Assembly: GCF_002866825.1 (NCBI RefSeq)
Contig: NZ_PKUS01000019.1
Location: 1 to 64,000 of the forward strand
Length of the DNA: 64,000 nt
DNA from: Pseudohalioglobus lutimaris
GTDB taxonomy: Bacteria; Pseudomonadota; Gammaproteobacteria; Pseudomonadales; Halieaceae
Reading direction: 5' to 3'
Made by a program: the position numbers and the translations under genes. Shown piece after piece: positions 8,518 to 16,541 of the stretch. Under the pieces are notes generated by a model. The model was not told the origin of the DNA. It searched no databases and saw only the letters and a list, made by a program, of their open reading frames with translations. Numbering within the stretch: the stretch's first letter is position 1; every line of letters starts with the position of its first letter.

Positions 8518-8755
8518 TCAAAGTGGAGTGAAACACCACAAGAGGTAACGGGTGGCAAGCCACTTGGGTATGCATCATAGAGCCATAAGGCCATCGATGC
8601 CTGGCCCCGCCGCAGACCTCACCTTTTCAGCCACGAGATACGGACGTTGAAGACGTCCGTGTCTTGTGGCGACGCCTCCCAGAGCGGGGACCGCTAGCCC
8701 TCCGCACTGAACCTCAGGGCCTGTCGTCTACATGGGGCGACAGGCCCTGCTTCTC
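8518..8755 (+). ncRNA. Candidate structured small RNA next to the ECF sigma locus
   Basis: About 235 bases between an ECF-type promoter and a strong terminator, with little coding potential. A 16-bp hairpin at 8631-8646/8654-8669 is completely paired, with two of its pairs being G-U, and has a 7-base loop. AAGTGG at 8521-8526 can pair with CCACTT at 8560-8565. The terminator stem (8715-8749) closes it. A 26-codon frame (8570-8650) has no good ribosome-binding site; its stop codon falls in the loop of the 16-bp hairpin, so a regulated leader peptide is an alternative. By analogy with RpoE-driven MicA/RybB, it could be a trans-acting regulator of envelope mRNAs; that is inference. I do not recognise an Rfam family. 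Confidence 0.55.
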
Positions 8756-8756
8756 C
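8715..8756 (+). terminator. Terminator of the candidate small RNA
   Basis: A perfect 12-bp GC-rich stem (8715-8726 with 8738-8749), an 11-base loop and a pyrimidine-rich tail starting CTTCTCCTCT. The tail is not a pure T run, so efficiency is uncertain. Confidence 0.65.
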
Positions 8757-8870
8757 TCTCTTCACTCTTTATTCCCTTCACTATCTCTGAAAACCCTTGA
8801 AACACAGTGTCAGGCATTGCCATGACTTTTGCGCGCCTGTTATTCGGGTGAGCGCGCAAGCGTTACAGGC

Positions 8871-8902
8871 AAAAAAAACCCGGACACCTTGCAGTGGCCG
8901 GG
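8871..8902 (-). terminator. Terminator of the sigma/anti-sigma operon
   Basis: Read on the minus strand, a stem of about 9 bp (8894-8902 with 8879-8887, one mismatch) is followed by eight T residues (8878-8871). It lies 28 bases past the anti-sigma stop codon. Confidence 0.85.
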
Positions 8903-8929
8903 CCAGGGGACCTTTCTTTTCCTGGGACG

Positions 8930-9628
8930 CTAGTGCTGCCAGTCAGCCGCAATGACGGCCTTCTCTTCCGCAGCACTCAAGGCGATATCATCAGCCTGGT
9001 CCGCCAGGAAGTCCGCAACGAGGTCGGTATCGCCTGCACCGGCTGGCCTGAACTCGGATGCGCCGCCGGGAATCTGTGCTGACGCGGTAACTTGTACTTG
9101 CCACTGACCACCCTGGCGGCAGGCTACGCCGCGCTCTCCAGTGTCCTCCATGGCGACCAGGTATTCGCGACACCAGTCACCATCGACTGAACGGAAACTC
9201 AATACCGGTCGAATCTGGCGGCCGTCAGCAGCGTGCGTCCAGTCAGATGCGGAAGACGGGGTGGACTCCAGTATTGCCGCAAGGGTGGGAGCGCCGGCTG
9301 TGGGGTCCTGCCATTGAGGTGCCAGTAATAGTCCTGCTGCTGCGATCAGTGAGGCGGCGACGGCATAATGCCAGGCAGGGCGTGAGCGGCGCTGCGTAAA
9401 GGGGACTACATTGCCGGTCATCGGTTGCACCATGGCTTTAACCCGCTCTGGAACGGTGTCTGCGTCACTGAATGACTGCTGTAGCCTGTGGTTAAGTGCC
9501 TTGAGCTGGTTGAGGGTTTCGCGCAATTCGGGCTCCTCAGCCAGTCTCTTCTCCAGGCGTTGCGCTGACCGTTCATCCAGCTCGCCATCGGCATAGCTCG
9601 AAAGTAGTTGGTAGTCCTGTTCATTCAT
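8930..9628 (-). CDS. Anti-sigma factor, single-pass inner-membrane protein
   Basis: 232 residues. The cytoplasmic N-terminus (1-55: LLSSYADGELDERSAQRLEKRLAEEP pattern, split here over its helices) matches the RseA/ZAS-like anti-sigma domain, without the zinc-binding His-Cys-Cys set. One membrane segment lies at about residues 87-104 after an RRSR stop-transfer cluster. The remaining 125 residues face the periplasm and contain two Cys that could form a disulphide. It should bind and hold the ECF sigma factor encoded 13 bases upstream in the same operon, releasing it on envelope stress, by cleavage or unfolding. The nearby exported subtilase is a candidate participant, but nothing in the sequence proves it. 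Confidence 0.8.
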   Translation of the reverse strand: MNEQDYQLLSSYADGELDERSAQRLEKRLAEEPELRETLNQLKALNHRLQQSFSDADTVPERVKAMVQPMTGNVVPFTQRRSRPAWHYAVAASLIAAAGLLLAPQWQDPTAGAPTLAAILESTPSSASDWTHAADGRQIRPVLSFRSVDGDWCREYLVAMEDTGERGVACRQGGQWQVQVTASAQIPGGASEFRPAGAGDTDLVADFLADQADDIALSAAEEKAVIAADWQH

Positions 9629-9641
9629 GTTTCTGGTCCCA

Positions 9642-10145
9642 TCAGCCCTCTGCGGTTCCGGGGCTGTAATGCTGCAATAAGTTCTTTCTGGCCCTGGCGA
9701 TGCGGCTCATAATCGTGCCGACCGGTACCTCCAGTATTTCCGCTGCCTCGGCGTATGTCTTGCCCTCTATGGCGACTAAACTGAGCGCCAGGCGCTGCTC
9801 CGCCGGTAATTGCTCCAGAGCTGCCGATACGGCGGCGAGTTCCCGCTCTCCTTCGGCGACCGCTTCAGTGCTGTGAGCAACGTCCTCGTCAACAACGGTA
9901 GCGGGGTAGCGCTGTCTCACCTCGCGGGACCTCAATTCGTCAATCCAGACGTTCTTGCAGACCCGGTAGCTCCATTTCGCGGCATGTGCATCCTCTGGCA
10001 TGCCCTTTCGCAGCAACTTTTCCACCGTTGCTTGCAGCAGGTCGTCCGCATCAGCGGCGTTGCCGGTCAGCGAGTAACAAAAGCGACGTAATCCACCGAG
10101 TTCGGCCATAAGGGCCTCACGCTGCGAATCGCTGAGCGCAGACAT
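9642..10145 (-). CDS. ECF-family RNA polymerase sigma factor
   Basis: 167 residues, the normal length for an ECF sigma factor. Region 2 spans about residues 8-75 (LRRFCYSLTGNAADADDLLQATVEKLL, in pieces, then VCKNVWIDELRSREVR, the -10 recognition helix). Region 4 spans about 108-160 (LPAEQRLALSLVAIEG, then YAEAAEILEVPVGTIMSRIARAR, the -35 helix-turn-helix). The ATG at 10145 has AGGA five bases upstream. It is followed by its anti-sigma gene. Its own promoter (10167-10192), the divergent subtilase promoter and the small-RNA promoter share a GGAAT...CGT pattern, which suggests it drives all three, including itself. Confidence 0.92.
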   Translation of the reverse strand: MSALSDSQREALMAELGGLRRFCYSLTGNAADADDLLQATVEKLLRKGMPEDAHAAKWSYRVCKNVWIDELRSREVRQRYPATVVDEDVAHSTEAVAEGERELAAVSAALEQLPAEQRLALSLVAIEGKTYAEAAEILEVPVGTIMSRIARARKNLLQHYSPGTAEG

Positions 10146-10166
10146 ACAAATCCTGTTAAAATTAGT

Positions 10167-10192
10167 GACGTTTCAATGCGTGATTTTATTCC
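10167..10192 (-). promoter_or_regulatory. Autoregulatory ECF-type promoter of the sigma operon
   Basis: On the minus strand GGAATAAA (10192-10185), 14 bases, then CGTC (10170-10167). The predicted start of transcription, about 10160, leaves a leader of about 15 bases that includes the ribosome-binding site. Confidence 0.7.
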
Positions 10193-10199
10193 CTTGGTC

Positions 10200-10224
10200 G
10201 GAATTATTGTTCACGCGAAACGTC
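10200..10224 (+). promoter_or_regulatory. ECF-type promoter of the subtilase gene
   Basis: GGAATTAT (10200-10207), 13 bases, then CGTC (10221-10224), followed by an A+T-rich start region. It is back to back with the sigma-operon promoter, with only seven bases between the two -35 elements. Confidence 0.6.
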
Positions 10225-10268
10225 ATCTATATAGAGAATGACGGGTAATTTTCACGGTAAATACTATC

Positions 10269-12122
10269 ATGCTTTTCCGCAACTCATTGAAAGAATTGAA
10301 GATATTTGATCCGAGTGGCTGTGCATCCACCGCGGCGGGCGCTGCTTTGCTCCTTTTGGTGTGCCTGCCATTGTCAGATAAGGCCGTTGGCCAGGTGCCG
10401 GGTAGCCTCGACGGTTCAAACATCATTGAAGACCAGGTTGAAGAGGAAGTCGAGGATTCGGTTGAAGACGCGGTTGATGACACGATTACCGACGCGGCCG
10501 AGGAGGGAGTGGAAGAAGCCGTTGAGGATCAGCTTGATGAGCTGTTACTTGGCCCGGGAGACCGCTTTGTCGAGGACAAGGTTGAGGAGCAGGTTGAAGA
10601 CGCCGTTCAGGAAGAAATAGAGGACGTCGTCGAAGAGGTCGCAGAAGAAGAGGTTCAGGATACGCTGGAAGACGCTGTTGAAGAGCAGATTACCGATACC
10701 GTGACCGAAGAGGTTGAGGACGATGTTGAGCAGGAAGTGGAGGAAGAGGTCGAGCAGACTGTAGCCGATAACGTCGAGGATACCGTGGAAGACCAGATAG
10801 AAGAGTCGGTACAGCAGGAGGTCGCCCAGAACGTAGAAGAGAACCTCGAAAGCGGTGTTGAAGAGAGTGTAGAACAGACTGTAGAACAAAGCGTTGAAAC
10901 GGAAGTGGAAACCACAGTGGAGAGCGCTGTTGAGGTGGCAGTCGAAGAAAACGTGGAGCAAGTCGTAGAGGCTTCAGCCGAGATTCAGGTCGCAGACGCC
11001 GTTGAAGAACGGCTGGAAAACGAGATCGACGACATACTCGATGACCTGGAGAGTGACCTGGAAGTGGACGAAGAACGCATCCACCGGGAACAATGGTTGG
11101 TTATGGCTGAACCAGAGGTGTTTGAGGAGCTGGCCGAGAAAGGCTATTTGTTCGACACGGTTACAGACCTCCCCGGATTGGGTATGCGATTGGCTGAGGT
11201 CGCAGGACCGTCCAGTTTCGATATCACAGAGGTTCGCCGTGGCGTGCTTGATGTGGTGGGCAAAGACCGGGCCGAGGTCGACCTGAACCATATTTATACG
11301 GCTGGTTCTGAAGTTGCCGTACTCGAGGAGGGCATTGCACCGCGGGCCGCTATCGGCATGACGTCTGAGGTTTCGGATGTTGCGCCTCGCATTGGCATGA
11401 TCGACAGTAGAGTGGATACCACACACCCAGCGCTGGCCAGCGCCAGCATTGAGAGTCGTTCTTTCGTATCGCCTGGCGCGCAGTTGCCCGACTTTCACGG
11501 TACCGCAATCGCTTCGATCATTGCTGCCAACGATGGCCAGTACCAGGGCCTGATGCCCGCTGCGCAAGTTTATGCGGCGGCGGTGTTTGAACAGGATGAG
11601 GAGCGCGGCGAAATAGCCTCAACCGTAAGCTTGCTGCGCGCACTGGACTGGCTGATTTCAACGCATGTCGATGTGGTGAATATCAGTCTGGCGGGGCCGC
11701 CAAATCGCCTGCTTGAAACTGCGTTGCAACGGGCCGCGCAGCAGAATGTCCTGGTGATGGCGGCGGCGGGCAACGGAGGGCCTGTCGCTAAACCGATGTA
11801 TCCCGCTGCTTACGATACAGTCGTGGCGGTTACCGCCGTCGACGGCGGTCACAAGGTGTTCCGGCTTGCCAACCGTGGTGAGTACCTGGACATTGCGGCA
11901 CCCGGGGTAGGATTGTTGCATGCTCGCGCGGGCGGAGGTTATGCGGCCTCCTCGGGGACTTCCTTCGCCGTACCGTTCGCGGCTGCGGCAGCGGCCAATT
12001 TGCGCAAACTGCATCCCGGTGCCGATGTCATGGCACTGCTCTATCAGTCTGCCGAAGACCTGGGCCCACCCGGTCGCGACGAAATTTACGGATACGGTTT
12101 ACTGCGCTTCGGTGAGTCCTGA
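10269..12122 (+). CDS. Exported S8 (subtilisin-like) serine peptidase with long acidic Val-Glu repeat region
   Basis: 617 residues. A signal peptide covers about residues 1-44 (hydrophobic AAGAALLLLVCLPL). Residues about 54-275 are a low-complexity acidic region built from four-residue units of the form V-E-[DEQ]-x, more than forty in a row, then a short linker. The C-terminal 240 residues are an S8 peptidase with the full triad: Asp379 in IGMIDSRVD, His410 in DFHGTA, Ser565 in SSGTSFAVP, plus the oxyanion Asn in AAAGNGG. The spacer between repeat and peptidase (about 280-370) may be a prodomain. It is divergent from an ECF sigma/anti-sigma pair and has a matching promoter, so it is probably part of that stress regulon in the periplasm. 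The ribosome-binding site is weak. Confidence 0.88.
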   Translation: MLFRNSLKELKIFDPSGCASTAAGAALLLLVCLPLSDKAVGQVPGSLDGSNIIEDQVEEEVEDSVEDAVDDTITDAAEEGVEEAVEDQLDELLLGPGDRFVEDKVEEQVEDAVQEEIEDVVEEVAEEEVQDTLEDAVEEQITDTVTEEVEDDVEQEVEEEVEQTVADNVEDTVEDQIEESVQQEVAQNVEENLESGVEESVEQTVEQSVETEVETTVESAVEVAVEENVEQVVEASAEIQVADAVEERLENEIDDILDDLESDLEVDEERIHREQWLVMAEPEVFEELAEKGYLFDTVTDLPGLGMRLAEVAGPSSFDITEVRRGVLDVVGKDRAEVDLNHIYTAGSEVAVLEEGIAPRAAIGMTSEVSDVAPRIGMIDSRVDTTHPALASASIESRSFVSPGAQLPDFHGTAIASIIAANDGQYQGLMPAAQVYAAAVFEQDEERGEIASTVSLLRALDWLISTHVDVVNISLAGPPNRLLETALQRAAQQNVLVMAAAGNGGPVAKPMYPAAYDTVVAVTAVDGGHKVFRLANRGEYLDIAAPGVGLLHARAGGGYAASSGTSFAVPFAAAAAANLRKLHPGADVMALLYQSAEDLGPPGRDEIYGYGLLRFGES

Positions 12123-12185
12123 GCGCAGCGGTTCAACAATGGGCCAGGCTTTGCCGCTTCAGTGCGGCGGGCGTAACTACCGTAA

Positions 12186-13112
12186 CTACCACCGGTATGA
12201 CAGGCGAGTGCCGATCACGTACTGGTCATAGTCTGAGCGTGGGAAATTTGAGTCGTAGTCAGCATAGCCCGTGTATACCTGAATCGCGCCCCTGTCGAGC
12301 ACAGGGTATTCAAGATCGAGTTTCCACCGATGGCGTTTGTCTTCCCGTTCCTCGTCGATGCTTGGCGTGACAGAACTATAGTCGCGATGCTCATAGCGCC
12401 ACGAAACTTCAGTTTTTAAAACCTCCCCGAACACTTCAAAACGGTGTATGTAGCGCAGTTTTATATTATTTGCGCTGTAATCAAACCGGTCCTCAACCGC
12501 ATTCTCGTCCTTGTACTTGTAACCGAGGTTGAAGTAACTGCGCAGACCGCGTCGGAAGAAGTACAGGTCACCCTCCGCGGCGTGGCTATCTGCGTCCCTC
12601 CCGGGGTTCTGTTCAATGCTCTTGTCCGAGAAGACGTAGGCCCCACGTGCAAACCACTTTTTGGAAAGAAAACCAGAGACATAAGGGGATGCCCTGTAGT
12701 ATTCCAGAAAAGCGTCGCCGTCCAGCCTGGCGTGAATATAGTAGAGCGAGAGTCCCGAATTGACTGCGCCCAGGTCCGCGCCGAAGTCCACGCCCAGCAA
12801 GTGTGTTTGCCGGTCCAGGTCACTGAACTGGTCATAGTTACTCTGGCTGAAATCGTAGGTCACCGCCATGTCGAGCGCGTCGTTGAATTGGTGGTCGACC
12901 TGCAACTCCGCATCGACGATCATGGCGTAGTCGCTCTCGCTGCTTGATGCATCGAGTTCATCCACAGAGACATTGCTGTCATATTCACCGCCTATGCCAA
13001 CCTCCGCGGAGAACTCGGTGGAGGAATCACCGGTCGCGGAACTGGCGGGCACTGGCAGACACGCCAGGGCGAGGGCGCAAGACAAGCTAACCGTGTATGC
13101 CGGCCATTTCAT
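12186..13112 (-). CDS. Outer-membrane beta-barrel protein
   Basis: 308 residues from the ATG at 13112, which gives a good signal peptide (MKWPAYTVSLSCALALACLPVPASSA). The rest consists of alternating-residue amphipathic strands rich in Tyr and Asp with tight turns, and it ends in the outer-membrane signature RLSYRW, with a terminal aromatic residue for BAM recognition. The pattern (GGEYDSNVSVDE at the start, YIHRFEVFGE and similar later) resembles the barrels of surface-lipoprotein-assembly-modifier-type and similar proteins. About 14 strands would fit its length. It converges on the subtilase gene with a 63-base gap. Function unknown. Confidence 0.75.
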   Translation of the reverse strand: MKWPAYTVSLSCALALACLPVPASSATGDSSTEFSAEVGIGGEYDSNVSVDELDASSSESDYAMIVDAELQVDHQFNDALDMAVTYDFSQSNYDQFSDLDRQTHLLGVDFGADLGAVNSGLSLYYIHARLDGDAFLEYYRASPYVSGFLSKKWFARGAYVFSDKSIEQNPGRDADSHAAEGDLYFFRRGLRSYFNLGYKYKDENAVEDRFDYSANNIKLRYIHRFEVFGEVLKTEVSWRYEHRDYSSVTPSIDEEREDKRHRWKLDLEYPVLDRGAIQVYTGYADYDSNFPRSDYDQYVIGTRLSYRW

Positions 13113-13364
13113 CTGATCGTATCCGGGAGTCTTCTGATTGTGGTGTTCAAATGCTGAACTGCGAAACAGCGCCATCATAGCAAATGCTCTGCATTGGCAC
13201 ACCGTTCAGTTGCCCTCGCCGGGCGTAAACAACGGGGCGGTCATCGACACTAATGTGACTTTTTCGCCGTCGCCGGGGCAGGGCAGTTGTTTCACTCGGC
13301 AGGGCCTACTCGAAGATGCTAGAATTTCGCGTTTTTATCTGTCCCGATTGTGAGGAGCATAGCA

Positions 13365-13634
13365 ATGTCCAAGTCTGACGCTGAATTACACCACGAGTGC
13401 GTAAATCGCTTTATCGAACTCTCTAATGCGATGAAAGAGGAGGGGGTAGGCACCCATGTCGTGTCCGCCGCACTGATGTCGGCATCGGCCGTGTACGCTA
13501 CGTATGTTGCCGTGGGTAATGCGGGTGGACTTACCCCGTCGGGCATGGACAAGATCGTCGATGCCTACCGCCACCAGATGGAGCAGGTGCAGGCGTCGAG
13601 GCAGGCGCAAACTGATAGCGGCGACACTGCCTGA
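13365..13634 (+). CDS. DUF3144 family small protein
   Basis: 89 residues from the ATG at 13365, with GAGGAG seven bases upstream. It is helical with an Ala/Val/Ser-rich central helix (VSAALMSASAVYATYVAVG) and the opening helix HHECVNRFIELSNAMKEEG typical of DUF3144 proteins. The role of the family is unknown. The stop codon is four bases before the GTG start of the decarboxylase gene, so the two are probably translated from one message. Confidence 0.75.
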   Translation: MSKSDAELHHECVNRFIELSNAMKEEGVGTHVVSAALMSASAVYATYVAVGNAGGLTPSGMDKIVDAYRHQMEQVQASRQAQTDSGDTA

Positions 13635-13638
13635 CATA

Positions 13639-15147
13639 GTGTCTACTCCTGTAAACAAGGCTGAGGGGCTGAACGACCCCTCGCTGTTGGAGCCAGCCGA
13701 TTGGGAAGAGTTTCGCGCAGAGGCTCATCGCGCCTTGGATGTTGCCCTGAACTTCGTACGTGACCGTCCGCAGGAGGCCGCCTGGGAGGAAACGCCCCCT
13801 GGGCTCAAGGTCACCGACAAGGAACTGCCGGTCCATGGCCAGCCCCTGGGTGAGGTGGTGAATGCAGTGCAGCGTGATGTATTGCCTTACACGCTCGGCA
13901 ACACGCACCCGCGCTTCTGGGGTTGGGTAAATGGCTCCGGCACGCCCAGTGGAGTGATCTCCCAGGCATTTGTCGGCGCGATCAACGCCAACATGGGCGG
14001 ACGCGACCATTCACCAATGTATATCGAGCGTCAGTTGCTTGCCTGGATGCGGCAACTGTTCAGCTACCCGGAGGACGCCAGTGGGCTGATTTGTACCGGC
14101 ACCTCCTACGCCACACTATTGGCCCTGGCTGTTGCCCGGCAGCATGCGCTGGGCGAGTCGGTCAGGGAACAGGGTAACGGGGGCGCAGCACTGGTTGCCT
14201 ATTGTTCAGAGCAGGCCCACGTTTCTGTATCCAAGGCCATGGAGATATTGGGGCTGGGCTCGCGCGCATTGCGCAGTGTTCCCGTGCGCCCGGACTTTAC
14301 CCTCGATCACGCGGCGTTGGATGCAATGATACGAAGTGATGTGGCGCTGGGAATGAAGCCTTTTGCTGTTATCTCATGTGTGGGCGCAGTGAATACTGGC
14401 GCCATCGACGAGCTTGAAATTATAGGACAAATCTGCAGGGAAAACGGTCTGTGGCATCACGTAGATGGCGCTTTTGGTGCGTTGATCGTGCTCTCGCCTG
14501 AGCTCCGGCACAGACTCGCTGGTATCGAGCACGCAGATTCGATTGCTTTTGATTTCCACAAGTGGATGCATGTCACTTACGCGGCAGCATGTGTGCTGAT
14601 CAGGGATGGCGAACTGCACCGGCGCAGCTTTGCGACTTCACATGCCTATCTACAGGGGGAGAGTCGCGGCGTCGCAGCGGGTGCGCCCTGGCCCTGCGAT
14701 TACGGTATTGATCTCTCTCGCGGTTTCGCCGCTCTCGGGATCTGGATGTTGCTGAATGAAATGGGCACCAAGCGTCTGGGAGAGGCGATTTATCGCAATT
14801 GCCGGCAGGCCGCGTGGCTGGGGCAGCAGGTCGATAGTATGAAGCAACTGCAACGGCTTGCCCCCGTTTCGCTGAATATAGTGTGTTTTCGTTTCGCGCC
14901 CGCCGGGCTGAGCCGGCAGCAGCTGAACAGGATCAACCGACACATTGTAGTGACACTGCACTGCGACGGAATAGCTGTTCCATCTTTCACCGAGTTGGCG
15001 GGCGAAACCGCGATCCGGGTTTGTATCGCCAATCACCGTACCCGCCTGGACGACTTGCAAGCGCTGCTTGACGCGGTCATAGAGATTGGGGCCCGGCTGA
15101 TGACGGCGGGGCTGGAGGGCGAGGAGTTTGATGTTTCAACTCATTAG
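13639..15147 (+). CDS. PLP-dependent group II amino-acid decarboxylase family protein
   Basis: 502 residues from the GTG at 13639, directly after the DUF3144 gene; longer in-frame starts would run back through that gene. The domain order fits group II decarboxylases (aromatic amino acid, glutamate, cysteine-sulfinate type): THPRFWGWVNG near residue 85, TGTSYATLLAL for phosphate contact, HVDGAFGA with the ring-binding Asp, and SIAFDFHKWMHV with the Schiff-base Lys. The substrate cannot be assigned. The common T-S-G-G-T variant of the phosphate loop reads TGTS here, as in the subfamily of uncharacterised aminotransferase/decarboxylase-like proteins. Confidence 0.85.
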   Translation: MSTPVNKAEGLNDPSLLEPADWEEFRAEAHRALDVALNFVRDRPQEAAWEETPPGLKVTDKELPVHGQPLGEVVNAVQRDVLPYTLGNTHPRFWGWVNGSGTPSGVISQAFVGAINANMGGRDHSPMYIERQLLAWMRQLFSYPEDASGLICTGTSYATLLALAVARQHALGESVREQGNGGAALVAYCSEQAHVSVSKAMEILGLGSRALRSVPVRPDFTLDHAALDAMIRSDVALGMKPFAVISCVGAVNTGAIDELEIIGQICRENGLWHHVDGAFGALIVLSPELRHRLAGIEHADSIAFDFHKWMHVTYAAACVLIRDGELHRRSFATSHAYLQGESRGVAAGAPWPCDYGIDLSRGFAALGIWMLLNEMGTKRLGEAIYRNCRQAAWLGQQVDSMKQLQRLAPVSLNIVCFRFAPAGLSRQQLNRINRHIVVTLHCDGIAVPSFTELAGETAIRVCIANHRTRLDDLQALLDAVIEIGARLMTAGLEGEEFDVSTH

Positions 15148-15230
15148 CGGCACAAGGGGTTGGTTGTTCGCCGCAGATGGCGTGGTCTCCAGCGTCGATT
15201 ACGGTAGTTTACTTTGCAGGATAAAAACCT

Positions 15231-16538
15231 ATGTTTGAAACGGTAGCGATAGTAGGGCTGGGCTATGTGGGATTGCCGCTGGCCATCGCCTTCGGCCGCC
15301 AGCAGCGCACTATTGGCTTCGACCTGGATGAGAAACGGCTGGCGCGATACCGTAAGGGTGATGACCCCAATGCCGGTATCAGCACAGCTGAGTTCGGCGA
15401 GGCGAAGCAACTGACGTTCTCCTCTGACCCGACCTCCCTGGCCGATGCAGACGTAATACTGGTTGCGGTGCCGACCCCCATAGACGACGCCCATCGCCCG
15501 GACCTGAGTCCGCTGCAGCACGCGTGCCGCACCGTGGGCGCGCATCTCCGGCCGGGTGCCACGGTAATCTTTGAGTCCACCGTTTATCCTGGTTGTACTG
15601 AGGAGGTTTGCGTGCCCCTGCTGGAAGAAGCATCGGGAATGCCCTGGCTGGGCGCCACGGATCAGGGTGCAGGCGACGGGTTTTATGTTGGCTACTCGCC
15701 TGAGCGTATCAACCCCGGTGATAAAAAGAACACGCTGGAAACAGTGGTAAAAGTGGTTGCCGGCGATACGCCTGAGACACTGGAAAAAATAGCGACGTTT
15801 TACGAGTCTGTGGTTACCGCCGGCGTGCATCGTTCGGCCAGTATCAAGGTGGGCGAAGCAGCAAAAGTGATCGAGAATACGCAACGCGACCTCAACATCG
15901 CCCTGATGAACGAGCTCGCGTTGATATTCAACCGCCTGGGTATAGACACCCTGGATGTGCTGGAGGCCGCTGGTACCAAGTGGAACTTCCTGCCTTTCCG
16001 TCCAGGGCTGGTGGGCGGGCACTGTATTGGCGTCGACCCCTATTACCTGACCTATAAGGCCGAGGCTGAGGGGCATCATCCGCAGGTAATTCTTGCCGGT
16101 CGCCAGACGAACGACAGTATGGGCAAGTTCGTTGCTGAACAAACAGTGAAGAAGCTATTGCAATCGGGCAGGCCAGTGGACTCTGCGCGAGTGGTCATAC
16201 TTGGGCTGGCCTTCAAGGAGGACTGCCCGGATATCCGCAACTCCAAGGTTGCGGACATTATCTCTGAGCTCGAAGAGTATCGTTGCGATGTGCTCGTCCA
16301 CGACCCGCTTGCTGATCCGGACGAAGCCCAGGCTGAGTATGGTGTGAGCCTCAGCAACTGGGGCGAACTGGCCCCGGCAGACGCGCTGGTGCTGGCGGTG
16401 CCGCATGCCCACTATCTGGACATGACGTTGCCAGCCCTCACTGGCATGCTCGCACCCAAGGGCATTGTTATCGACGTCAAGTCCCGCTTGTCACGTGAGG
16501 CGCTGGAAGAGGCGGGCGTGCCGTACTGGCGGCTGTAG
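15231..16538 (+). CDS. UDP-N-acetyl-hexosamine 6-dehydrogenase (WbpA/TviB/WbpO family)
   Basis: 435 residues, typical for the family. A Rossmann fold opens at VAIVGLGYVGLPLA; the ESTVYPGCTEE segment and SPERINPGDK are family motifs. The catalytic Cys lies in GLVGGHCIGVDPYYLT, and the C-terminal UDP-binding domain starts at VVILGLAFKEDCPDIRNSK. The enzyme oxidises a UDP-N-acetyl-hexosamine to the uronic acid with two NAD+, supplying surface polysaccharide synthesis. No glycosyltransferases adjoin it, so the polysaccharide locus is elsewhere. The start at 15231 is the first Met before the Rossmann strand. Confidence 0.9.
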   Translation: MFETVAIVGLGYVGLPLAIAFGRQQRTIGFDLDEKRLARYRKGDDPNAGISTAEFGEAKQLTFSSDPTSLADADVILVAVPTPIDDAHRPDLSPLQHACRTVGAHLRPGATVIFESTVYPGCTEEVCVPLLEEASGMPWLGATDQGAGDGFYVGYSPERINPGDKKNTLETVVKVVAGDTPETLEKIATFYESVVTAGVHRSASIKVGEAAKVIENTQRDLNIALMNELALIFNRLGIDTLDVLEAAGTKWNFLPFRPGLVGGHCIGVDPYYLTYKAEAEGHHPQVILAGRQTNDSMGKFVAEQTVKKLLQSGRPVDSARVVILGLAFKEDCPDIRNSKVADIISELEEYRCDVLVHDPLADPDEAQAEYGVSLSNWGELAPADALVLAVPHAHYLDMTLPALTGMLAPKGIVIDVKSRLSREALEEAGVPYWRL

Positions 16539-16541
16539 AGG

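Noticed and set aside
8829-8859. Inverted repeat TTGCGCGC / GCGCGCAA
   Set aside because: Perfect 8-bp arms but a 15-base loop and no T run on either strand; a better terminator lies just beside it.
10545-10961. Minus-strand open frame antisense to the acidic repeat
   Set aside because: Its Phe/Leu/Asn-rich composition is what the reverse complement of V-E codons produces; no ribosome-binding site.
10430-11100. Tandem DNA repeat or minisatellite
   Set aside because: Repeat is at the amino-acid level; codons differ between units, so no DNA-level repeat is called.
15144-16142. Long minus-strand frame over the sugar dehydrogenase gene
   Set aside because: Shadow of a well-supported gene in GC-biased DNA.
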